Shown one piece after another: positions 23,090 through 33,166 of a stretch of DNA of 64,000 nt. The position numbers and the translations under genes were made by a program. The stretch spans positions 73,768,001 to 73,832,000 of the forward strand of contig JAZHRO010000002.1 of assembly GCA_037157565.1 (NCBI GenBank), written 5' to 3'. The notes beneath the pieces are model-generated. The model saw only the letters and a list, made by a program, of their open reading frames with translations, searched no databases and was not told the DNA's origin. Source of the stretch: Thalassia testudinum. Its lineage: Eukaryota > Streptophyta > Magnoliopsida > Alismatales > Hydrocharitaceae. Positions within the stretch are counted from its first letter, which is position 1. Each line of letters begins with the position of its first letter.

Positions 23090-23481
23090 GTAACCTCTAT
23101 CTAACATTAGGTCAACTACTTACCATTAGTTACAAAGTTCAGTGCAATGTTCGTTTTTCCCTGGAGCTTCCAAATGACACCAACCTTACTACCTAACGTT
23201 AGGTTTCATATACCTAACGTTAGATGGCCTGTAGAAGGCCCTCTAACTGTCTAAACTAGTCTTGTTAATCCTATGAGGTTCTAGGATGATCCATTAACAC
23301 CTAAGAATTTGTTCTATCATATTTTGACCTATTTAGGCTATGTGTGGAGTTCTTGTGAGAATTGCATATGAATCCCTTATGTTTATGCTAGTATGAGATT
23401 TGATTGCGACTCTCCTTACATTCTAAAGAATAAATATTACAACTCAATTCCTATAATACAAGGAGACCTAAACTTAGAGAG
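23090..23481. other. Flanking segment with CCTAACGTTAGG palindromes
   Basis: This lies between the end of Athila-2 and the start of LTR-B4. It has a perfect 12-bp palindrome CCTAACGTTAGG at 23192-23203, a second near-copy at 23213-23224, and half-sites (CTAACATTAGG near 23100). No ORF is seen. It may be a remnant of a further LTR or the original target of Athila-2. Confidence 0.4.
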
Positions 23482-23685
23482 TGTAAAGACCCGTTCTGTT
23501 CTGAGCCCTTTAAGACATCTGGACGGTCAGTCAGACGTTTGGTTGGACGTCTGGACACACTCCTAGACATCTGGAAATTGAAAAAGTTGTACGTAGCTTC
23601 GCATCTGCGTGCTGGCTGCATGCAGACTGCCTTTTTCCCTCTTCTCTCTCTTTTTCTTCTCCCTCGCAGAACCCTAGCGCACCCT

Positions 23686-23692
23686 TATAAAA
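23686..23692 (+). promoter_or_regulatory. TATA box of family-B LTR
   Basis: TATAAAA in a CCCTTATAAAACCCC context, about 200 bp into LTR-B4 and followed by a CT-rich tract, as in plant core promoters. The equivalent place in B2 and B3 reads CTTAAAAGG. It sets the sense strand of family B as + for B1, B2 and B4. Confidence 0.5.
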
Positions 23693-25139
23693 CCCCTCTT
23701 CCCCCCATCCTTTCTTCCCTACTCCACCATAGCCACCTTCCCTCCTTCCTCTCCACTGCAGTGAGAGAGGAGAGCGCGAGAGCGAGCGACGAAGAGGAGA
23801 GGCGGCGTAAGGAGAAGAGGAAGAGCTTGAGCTCGCGAGCTCGTGGGAGCTCGCCGGAGGGTGCATGGCCAGAGCAGCGCGTGTGGGAGGAGTGCGTCGG
23901 GGGAGCCGTCCCCAACACTTGCTGCAGCCGGAGCTGCAGGAGAGGAGGCGAGGCCGCAGCTACGCGCGGCGAGGAGGAGCAGGACGTGGTTCTTGTTCTG
24001 GGATTTTCCCAGAATCAGACGTCTGGCGTGCCGTCCAGACGACATATTGGATGTCTGGTGACAATACCGAACGTCTGAAAGCAGTGTTGCACGAAGGTAT
24101 GTTCCTCTTACGGTTACAGCCATTCAGGCCGCACCGCATTCTCGATCTGCATTTCTAAAAGTGGTTGATTTTCCTGTCTCGTGCAGAGATAGCTTCGGGA
24201 CGGCACAGGGCACGCCCTCCCATGCGTTTCGGACGTCTGGACAGCCTACCAGATGACTAGAAGCACTCCCAGTTGTCCGGAGGAGAAGTTGGACGTCTGG
24301 AATTGGGTCCAGACGATCAAGAAGAGGTTCCAGATGTCTGAGGTCGACGCAGAACCTGAGGTGAGACTCTGGTTACTTTTAAGACGTCTGGACCTTGTGC
24401 TAGACGTCTGATTTACGTCACAACCCTATTTTTGACCCTTTTAGGGTTCGTTTGAGGTCCGTTTTACGCAAACAAGATATCGGTGTTTTCCTTGTGAGTT
24501 CCTCTATTTGTTAGAAGGCCTTTTATACTATTCTGAACCTTCCATTATGTTAAGTTCTTTGGTATAGGACTTTGTTCTGTTGTGGGTTCGAGGTTTGCTG
24601 ATGCACATGAGCCTACCGTTCAAGCCCCTAATACTCCTGGGTCGTCTGGTAGAGTGGTTTCCCCTTTATTTAATTATTAAACATGACTGCTCATGTGAAC
24701 TTGGATAACTAGAAACCTAGGATGTGGCATGAATCCTAAGACGAGGAGTACTTGCACTGTTTTATGCGTGTTTGAGATTGCATACTTAAATAAATGAATA
24801 GGATTATGGACAACTGCCTGTTAATAAACAAGAACTGCCTGTAAAACATGAAATGCCTGTGCTAGTGAGACAGATATCTGTGACATTTCTTATTGTATAT
24901 GCAAATTGTGGAAATACGAGCTGCATGTGTAAAATCTGAGAATGGAATGTGAATGAGGAAACCTGGTGTGGAATAACATGGGGAATACGAGCATGAACCC
25001 TTCGGGGAATTAGGAGTAGAGCTCCTGTGGATAAATGGAATGGATCTGGAAATGTGAGTGGGAAGTGTGTTGGCCCTTGAGTACGTGGTACCAAGGAGAG
25101 CAACTGTCCCCTGTTTAGTGTAGAGTGGAGCTAGCCGCC

Positions 25140-27833
25140 TGTTTGTACGTTTTTGTGATCGGATTTTAAAAGATAACACGTTGTAATATAGCCGACAAAA
25201 CGTTCAAACAAATATAGAGAATTTTATTACTCGAAAAACTAGAGTATCCGAGGTCGAACACAGGGAGCAATCTCAGTACTTTTAAAACCAAAGAATACAA
25301 CTTTTAAATGAAAACAATTGATTCAAAGAGAGAGAGTTATAAAAAGAATTGCTAAAAGAAAGCAGAATTGGACGTCTGATTTCTTTATCAGACATCCTAA
25401 AAGTAGTCTTCTTTCTCTCTTCCGCCTTCTTCTTCTTCCTTCTTCGTTGGCTCTTCTTCTTCTTTTCTTCTGATCCACAGGTCTTTTTTCTTCCTTGAAC
25501 TTCTTTCTCTTCTCTTCTCTTTCCTGCGAAGGCTTCTTCTTCCTGCCTTTGTTTCTCTTCTGTCTTCTTTCTTTTTGTCTGCAGTCCTTCTTTCTTCCTT
25601 GTCTTCTCTTCTTCTGCTTCTTCTTCCTTCTTCTCCTTGCGGCTAAGTCTCCTCTCTTCACCGCCTGGCCTGCCTGCACAACAGGGAAGCAAAACCTAAC
25701 CCTTCCCCTCTACCCGTGCGTCTCCCACTCTCTCTGCAATTCACTCAAGGACGCTCTCCTAGAGTCACGGATAGTCGGGTCGGATCTCGCACCCGGGACC
25801 AGGCGCACCGGCAGGTGGGTGATGCGCGAGGAGTGCTCAGGTCAGGGTCGGGTCTGTTCCCGCCAGATCCGCGAGGTGAAACCGCGGACGTGGCGAGTGG
25901 GTCAGGTGAGGGACCTCACCCCTGTGTGTGCAGAGGCGAATAGCAGATAACACAAATTCAATTTAAAGCATACCTGCGGTTGCGTTTCGCCGATGTGGGA
26001 CTATCTAGCCTGCCCCAATCTCGCACGCGCTCGCAGAGCTTTCTTCGTGCAATTGCCAAAGTTGCGGGCTTCGCAGCGCTCCTTGCTGGACCCGAGGGCT
26101 TCGCACTGCTCGTGCGAATCTGCTGCGCCTGAAGCCTGGAAGACCTGACGCCTGGAGCTGCTGCGAAGTTGCTTCAACCGTCAATGGCTGCAGGACTGAA
26201 ATCCTGTCAAACACAAGCATGGCCTATTAGCCTAATCAGACCAGCTGGGCACCTTCGCCGTGGCACGGCGAAGGTGGTGAACGGTGCTGCAGGTTGTGGG
26301 ACGGCCTAGGCGTGCGTCCCTAGGTCGTCCTGCGACCGGAGGTGTGGGTGAGTTCGGGGGCTACTGTGGAGGTGTGGAGTGGCAGTGGAGGGGCGGAGAT
26401 TGTTCCTTATGGTGAGGCGGAGCGTATGAGATGATTAGCGAGCCGTGTGGAGGGGCGGAATGGTGGATGCAGCTCGCCGGAGGTCGGTCGGAGGCGAGGA
26501 AGATGGAGGTGGTCAGGCAATGTCGGGGGGCAATTAAATAAAATAATAGGGGGAAAAGAGAGAGGGAAAGATGGAGAAGGTATCTGAAGTGTTCTGGAAG
26601 GGGGGAGGCAGCGGAGTGGACAGCGTGTAGCTGCCGTCGTCGGAGAAGAAGAACCCTGAGGGAGGGAGCTGCGACGAGGACGAGGTCAGGGGCACGCGCG
26701 CTTGGTACGGCGCGACGCGGGAGGAAGAGGCGAAGTTGACTCTGCTGCTGGTATGGCAGCAGAGCGATGAGAAGGAGGGGAGGAGGTCACCGGAGCTTGC
26801 GGGTTTCTTGGCCAGAGATGGAAGGGAGGAAAACTTGGGGGAATCTCTGTCAAAACAAGGCTGAAGATCTGCGGCTGGGTCTGAAGATCCTTTTATAGGT
26901 GTTGGCCGAACCTTCTAGTGCGTGGAGGGAGCGCAATCACCTCCGTCGGCTCGCCGGAGAAGGAAAGAAGGTGGATATCCAAATCCCTCGTGCGTTCGCA
27001 CGAGAGATTGGGTTCACACCAGAGATCGTGATTGGCTTTAGATGGAAGGGAATTCCTCAGAGAATCTCCCTTCCATTTCTGGGAGGGAATCTCTGAGGAA
27101 TCAGAGAGTAATCCCTCTCTAAACCTCGCTGGAGATCGGTTCTGCCCTAACAATGGCGGCAGGACCTGATTCCAAAGGTGGCGAGGAACTTAGGGGGCTC
27201 TCTGCAATGATTTTCAAAAGATAGGGACCAAGTTATGATTTGGGTGTACGAAATTGCAAAGTAGGTCAAGATGACCTCCACTTAGGTCCAAATTTTGGTA
27301 TAAACCTAATTTTGACCTAAGGAATCCAATGGTGAAGTTGGATTTTAGGTTTGACCTCGTTTGACTGGACATTTTGTGTAAAAACCCAAATTAGGTTAAT
27401 TGAATGGCTAGGACCCTAATCTAGGTCAAACTAGGTTCCAAAGGCCACATTAAGTGTTCTGAACCCTAAGGAGTATTTTTCCATGATTTTTAGAGGATTT
27501 ACTTGATTTTTATCCTGACCGGAACCTTGTTAATTTAAGCGGGTCTGTTTTAGGGTTACCAAATGTCATTTAATTCCTAGATTGCACATAAACCCATTTC
27601 TGATTGACTCAACCCACTTTTTATCTCATTTAGACCATTTGACCTATGTTTTACTTCTGAGAAGTCCTGTTTATGTATGCAATGGTAAAATTACAGTTTT
27701 ACCCTTTAATTCATGTTTTCTTCTCAGAGCACTTATTCCTTTATTTAGGCCTTCTTCTAGGTTATGTAGGAGCTTTTATCTTCTTTATTGGGTCAAAATG
27801 AGCTAGTTATGGCTCGTGATGAGGCTCTCATCA
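25140..27833 (-). repeat. 3' LTR of Athila-3
   Basis: A 2694-bp LTR, TGTTTGTACG to CTCATCA on the + strand. It is a near-copy of 36072-38758. It contains a long polypyrimidine block (25395-25660), GGGACCTCACCCC (25910-25922), a minus-strand TATAAAA (26891-26897), a palindrome (26979-27012) and an AT-rich tail. The overlapping basic ORFs here are simple-sequence shadows. Confidence 0.93.
26891..26897 (-). promoter_or_regulatory. TATA box in the 3' LTR of Athila-3
   Basis: TATAAAA on the minus strand within CCTATAAAAGG. If active, transcription from this LTR would run leftward, out of the element into LTR-B4. Confidence 0.6.
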
Positions 27834-27846
27834 TACCCCCATGCCT
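27834..27846 (-). other. Polypurine tract of Athila-3
   Basis: The minus strand reads AGGCATGGGGGTA immediately before the 3' LTR start TGATGAG. The position and G-run fit the plus-strand primer for reverse transcription. A near-copy lies at 29103-29118. Confidence 0.65.
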
Positions 27847-29406
27847 AACTTTTGCTAGTCCCTTAGCAAAATTCCAAGGTTTTAACTTCCGTTCTAGACC
27901 CAGAGTGTCTGTCAACAATCATGATAAGTGCTTCTCCTTTTCTTTTGTGATTAGGTAGGAATGCCGACAATAGGCCTAGAGGTACTCAAGTACCAACCAA
28001 AATCCGGACCTGACCCGCTTTAGCCTCAGTCCTCCGCAAAGGTTTCTACAGCCCACAAAAACTAACCTAGGGTTTGGTGGACTCCGCGGTTAAAGCACCC
28101 GTGCTTGAGACATTTTTAGCCTAAGTTCAGTTTGCAATGCGTTTTTGTAAGAGAGAGATAGAAGATTTATTTGTTTGGAGAGCTTTTCTCTCTCTTTTCT
28201 TTTTATTTCTAGCTTCGGATTAGCTTCTCAACACGGTCTGTATCGGATTCCTCGTCCCCATCATCAATCCTCAAGGGTCCCTGACTTTCGAGATTTCGAG
28301 ATAATCTCGCCCATGGCAACCCCCAGAACCCTAGCTTTCGAGATTTCGAGATAATCCCGCCCATGGCATTCCGTGGCCGAATTCAGACCCTGGCGATCGA
28401 CATTTCGTGATAATGCCGCCCATAGTATCTGAACCAGCAGAGTGCTTACATGCCCCTAGTAGGATATTTAAATGTCCTAAGAGATAAGCACCGAGGAGAC
28501 GATATGTTGTTACGCATCTTCGAGGGAAATTTCCCGCCTCTCCGCGCCGGGAACTCGTCCAAATCAACTTGTGTTGATTGGCCGCTCCTAATCTAGGTGA
28601 CTTTTTTAGAACATTAAACGCTTTTTGCGTGATTTGGATGTTTATGCGCACTGAACCAGTCTGTGTGTGAATTTGGGGTGCTTAGGTTATCGAATCCCGC
28701 AAACCGGGGGTTAGTTAACGAGGTCGAATACTTCCTAAGCCTTAGACCTAATACTTAAGCTTTGCATTTTCCCCAACCTCTTGAGGATTATCCAGATTTT
28801 AACGGATACGTGAATTTTTAAGCTAACAAATTTAGCCCAAGAGGCCTAAGACCAGCGTTCCCGCTAATTTCTTGTTATGTCTCCTTAGCACTTTTTTCTT
28901 TTTCTTGATTTGGTTTAGAACTTCAGTTAACCCCTTAATCTTTTACTAATGACTTTTTCTTTTTTTTTGTGCTCCTTTTTGTCATTTTTCTTTCTTCCTC
29001 CTCTCATTTGTATGACCCTAAATTGTTCCTCCCCTCCATCAAGTCTCTTTTTTTTTTATTGAAACCCTTTCTTGATATGAATTTCTTGACATTTTGCACT
29101 TTCATACCCCCCCATGCCTAAGATTTGCAATGTCTCCATTGTAAATTAGGTGGGTTCGATTTCAGCTTAGTTCATGCATTAGGACAAGTGTGTGGTGAGT
29201 GAATGGGTCGACGTGACTTGTTGCGAACGATTTCTAATCTCGGCTAGGGATACCTGAGGTGAAGTCGGCTGTTCTAATGGATGAACCCTAAAGTGCAATA
29301 TGAGTTCCGCATAGAGATGTCAGAAAAGGTTTCGGGTTTTTCAAAGAATGACGGGTTGCCTCCCGTTAAGCGCTGAGTTTTATGCCATCGGCTGGGCGCA
29401 ATGAGC
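27847..29406 (-). other. Athila-3 3' noncoding region
   Basis: About 1.56 kb between the pol stop and the PPT. Some Athila elements carry an env-like ORF here; no ORF above about 106 codons is seen and none resembles a transmembrane protein. It holds degenerate direct repeats (28286-28430), a poly-pyrimidine stretch (28885-29060) and a second PPT-like motif (29103-29118). Confidence 0.7.
28286..28430. repeat. Three degenerate direct repeats in the 3' noncoding region
   Basis: Three units share TTTCGAGATTTCGAGATAAT followed by CGCCCATGGCA: near 28286-28318, 28335-28367 and, more diverged (CGACATTTCGTGATAATGCC), 28399-28430. Spacing is about 50-60 bp. Confidence 0.6.
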
Positions 29407-30865
29407 TCAAGAGGAATGGAGGGTAAAGGATGACTCAGCCAAATCTATATTGGTCATGTCAATGAACGGCTTGAGTCTCTGACCGTTCATGACAAAGGGT
29501 TCAGAATCATGGCTGAGTGGGCTGATTTCAATGGCTCCATTTCCGAAGATTTGTCGGACTAGGTAGGGTCCGACCCACTTGGATCTTAGCTTCCCTGGGA
29601 ATAATTTGAGTCGGGCAACAAAGAGTAAAACTTTTTGACCAGGATGAAAGACCTTTCTAGAAATGTGTATGTCGTGAAACGCTTTAACCCGTTCTTTGTA
29701 AATTCACGAGTTCTCATACGCATCGTGGCGTAATTCATCAATCTCGCTCAATTGAAGTCTTCTGTGGGTTACAGCCTTAGAAAGATCCAGATTACAGGTC
29801 CGTACTGCCCAATAGGCTTTATGCTCCAACTCGACGGGGAGGTGACATGCCTTCCCATACACTAGTCTGAAGGGAGACATTCCTAATTGGGTCTTGTGGG
29901 CGGTCCTATAGGCCCACAATGCTTCCAGAAGCCGAGAAGACCAATCTTTTCTATCAGGTCGAACAGTAACCCGAAGGATCTTCTTGATCTCTCGGTTAGA
30001 TAGCTCAGCTAGACCATTAGTTTAGGGGTGGTAAGGAGTAGAGATTCGATGTGACACCCTGTATTTGGTCATCAGTGACCTGAACTGAGCGTTAGTGAAA
30101 TGGGTCCCTCCGTTGGAAATTATAGCACGCGGAATCTCGAACCTTGAGAAAATATTTTGATGAAGGAATTTTATGACAACTTTGTGATTGTTGGTTCGGG
30201 TTGGAATGGCTTGTATCCACTTGGAGACAGTCAACTGCGAGTAAGATGTATTCGAAGCCATCCGAGATCGGGAAGGGTCCCATGAAATCAATCCCCCAAA
30301 TATCAAAAATTTCGCTTACCAAGATCGGCTGTAGAGGCATCATGTCTCTATGGCTCATGTTGCCCAGAGTCTGGCAACGGGAACATGCCTTACAGTGATC
30401 GTATGCATCCTTGAAAATGGTGGGCCAGTAAAAGCCACACTGGAGGACTTTTGATGCGGTTTTATGTCCTGAGAAATGTCCACTGCATGCCTGGTCATGG
30501 CAGAATGAGAGTATGTCTTTGATTTCCACTTCCGCGACGCACCGTCGAATTATCTGATCAGCACCAATGCGGAATAGATACGGGTCTTCCCATAGGTAAT
30601 ACTTGGCATCGGAACGCAATTTGTCCTTTTTGGCCTTCGGCCAATCGGGCGAAATCTGATGTGATGCCAGGTAATTAACTATATCAGCGAACCATGGAAG
30701 ACTTGTACTGATAGTCAGGAGGTGCTCATCAGGAAAATGTTCTGTGATAGGTCCGGAAGGGTCAATTATTTCAGAAGGAAGGCGGGACAAGTGATCAGCT
30801 ACCACATTTTGCTTTCCCGCCTTATCGCGAATCTCGAGGTCAAATTCTTGCAACAGCAAGATCCA
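29407..30865 (-). pseudogene. Athila-3 integrase (inactive)
   Basis: Follows RNase H in the Gag-Pol polyprotein and would insert the cDNA. The minus strand shows AGKQNVVADHLSRL, then an HHCC zinc finger (H-x3-H in SGHFSGHKT, C-x2-C in CKACSRC). The DDE core starts at F-D-I-W-G-I-D-F-M-G-P-F. A 2-base deletion near 30226 (a Tyr codon cut to one base) shifts the frame. The second catalytic Asp is Asn (I-I-S-N-G-G at 30112-30114). A TGA at 29704-29706 precedes the C-terminal GPY module (KWVGPYLV). The natural stop is at 29407-29409. It is inactive on at least three counts. Confidence 0.88.
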
Positions 30866-31399
30866 TCAGATTAATCGAGGTTTCGCGTCCTTCTTTGCAA
30901 GGAGATGCCTCACAGCTGTGTGATCTGAGTATATGATAACACGGGAGCCCAGAAGGTATGATCTGAATTTTTCCAGGGCAAATACTACGGCCAACAGCTC
31001 TTTCTCAGTAACCGTATAGTTACGCTGAGCCTCGTCCAGTGTTTTGCTGGCGTAGTAAATGACCACAGGTTTCCCGTCAATTTTCTGCCCCAAAACCGCT
31101 CCTACAGCGAAGTCAGATGCATCGCACATGATCTCAAAGGGTTGAGACCAATCAGGGGACTGTAGGATTGGGGCTTGGGTGACTCGGTCACGTAGGATCT
31201 CAAATGCTTGAGTGCATTCCTTGGAAATTTCGAAAGGCACATCCTTGGAGAGAAGATTGGTCAGGGGGCGCGCGATTTTGGAGAAATCAGGGATAAATAG
31301 ATGGTAAAAACCGACGTGCCCCAAAAAGGATCGGATGTCCTTAATTAAGCTAGGCATAGGGAGCTTGGAAATCAGGTTAACCTTAGCTCGATCCACTTA
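30866..31399 (-). pseudogene. Athila-3 RNase H domain, bounded by stops
   Basis: RNase H removes template RNA during reverse transcription. The stretch shows the RT-RNase H connection ([19 protein letters not shown]) and catalytic-site motifs [22 protein letters not shown] and S-D-H-T-A-V, all retained. A TAA at 31397-31399 (Gln in related copies) separates it from RT. A TGA at 30866-30868 (expected Arg in PRLIRW) separates it from integrase. Both are explained by C-to-T changes. No frameshift is seen within it. Confidence 0.88.
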
Positions 31400-32206
31400 G
31401 ATGCCTTTCTCCGAGATTAAATGTCCCAGGACAATTCCCTCAGGCACCATGAAATGGCTCTTTTCCCAGGAAAGAACCAAATTCACCTCGATGCATCGCC
31501 TGAGTATTTGGACCAAGTGTTGGAGGCAATCGTCAAATGATTGTCCAAAAACTGAAAAGTCATCCATGAAGACTTCCAGATAATCACCTACCATATCTGA
31601 GAATATGGCAAGCATGCACCGCTGAAAAGTTGCAGGTGCATTGCAGAGATAGAATGGCATCCTTCGAAATGTGTACGTTTCGAAGGGGCAGGTGAATGTG
31701 GTCTTTTCTTGGTCCTCTGGATGGATTGCCACCTGGTTGTAACCGGAGTACCCATCAAGAAAGTAGAAGAACCTATTTCCCGCTAGTTTTTCGAGGATCT
31801 GATCAATAAACGGTAGTAGGAAATGGTCCTTCTTCGTGGAGGAATTGAGTCTTCTGTAATCAATGCAGACTCTCCACGAGTTAGCTATTCGGGTAGGAAT
31901 AACTTCTCCGATTTCAGTCGTGATGATGGTAAGTCCTGCCTTTTTAGGCACCACTTGTATTGGACTCACCCAACGACTGTCGGAGATCGGGTAGATGATC
32001 CCTGCATCTAACCACTTTATGATCTCCTTTTTCATGACCTCCTGTAGGTTAGGGTTTAGGCGTCTTTGCATTTCTCTTGAAGGTCGTGCGCCTTCTTCTG
32101 TGTAGATTCGATGTGTGCAGTATGAAGGGCTTATACCAGTCAAATCATCGAGAGTCCATCCAATGGCTCTACGATGTTGCTGGAGAACAGAAATCAAACG
32201 GAGTTC
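31400..32206 (-). pseudogene. Athila-3 reverse transcriptase, bounded by stops
   Basis: Read on the minus strand: IGWTLDDLTGISPS, then the fingers/palm motifs LDAGIIYPISDSRWVSP, WRVCIDYRRLN, FLDGYSGYNQ and the catalytic V-F-M-D-D-F-S-V at 31553-31576, which is intact. It ends SEKGI before the TAA at 31397. Upstream TAG codons at 32207-32209 and 32249-32251 (Gln in Athila-2) cut it from protease. The domain itself is uninterrupted for about 265 codons, so its loss of function is through the surrounding stops. Confidence 0.9.
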
Positions 32207-33166
32207 CTAGTCAGGTGTGAGTCGAGAGTTGATAATCATAGGAAACGTCTAATTTGAATCCAAAAACACGTACTTCAGATGTTCGGGGAGGGGTTTGAGT
32301 TCCATGATAGGATTGTCAGCAGCAGCGGGTGGTTCAGGGTTTGTATCAGGAGCAATGGTAGGAGTCATAGGTGTGTCTAGATCATGTTCGCACTCCTCTG
32401 TTAGCGGGTTTTGATTCTCTAGTGGTTGATCAGGAATAATCAGGTTGTCCTCTATATGCAATTCATCAACCACGGCTTTGATATCACATATTTCCTCTAT
32501 AACCCCACAATTAATACCTTGTTGGGCCTTGAAAATGTCAATCTTCAGGTTTTGATTCCCAAATTTTAATTCTATCTGGCCCTCTTCGCAGTTTATATTG
32601 GCCCTAGCCGTGGCCAAAAAGGGTCTCCCTACTATGATTGGTGTGTCCCTTGGGTTCTTAGGTGCATCCATGTCCAGTACTATGAAGTCCACTGGGAAAT
32701 AAAAATCTCGTACCCTAACAATGACATCCTCGAGTATTCCTTTAGGTGACTTGATGGATCGATCGGCTAACTGCAATGTCACCTCAGTGGGTTTAAGTTC
32801 AGATTCTTCAAGGTGGTCAAGGAGGGATGTAGGTATTAAATTTATGGAAGCACCTATGTCTAGTAGGGCTCTATCAAATTGGGTTTCACCAATTTTACAA
32901 GAAATCAAGGGAGTTCCTGGGTCTTTAGCCTTGGGTGGGAGTTTGCTCAAGATGACAGAGCTGGCTTGCTCTGACAGTACGATTGGATTCCTATCCTTGG
33001 TTCGCGGATTACGTTTAGGTGTACATATGTCTTTCAAGAATCTTGCATAAGTCGGTATGTGGCGAATTGCATCCATCAATGGGATGTTTATCTGGACCTG
33101 TTCAAAGAGCTTGACCAGATCCTCCTCAGGAGCCACGGGTTTGGTTATTCTTTTTCCTTTGGTCAA
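32207..33166 (-). pseudogene. Athila-3 protease region
   Basis: An open stretch of 305 codons from MTKGKRITKPV (33166) to the TAG at 32249. It has an aspartic protease motif A-L-L-D-I-G-A-S-I-N-L-I-P and the second motif I-I-V-G-R-P-F-L-A-T-A-R-A. The acidic linker (PEPPAAADNPIMELKPLP) joins it to RT. In the intact polyprotein it would process Gag and Pol. No true start is implied at 33166, because the frame continues upstream into gag until a TAG at 33380-33382. Confidence 0.85.

Noticed and set aside
25282..25692. Lys/Arg/Glu-rich ORFs, repeated at 36236-36623
   Set aside because: They are the antisense of the polypyrimidine block in both LTRs of Athila-3, present only because the LTRs are duplicated.
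27847..29406. env-like gene between pol and the 3' LTR of Athila-3
   Set aside because: No long ORF, signal peptide or membrane segment; the longest ORF (28331-28651) is compositional.
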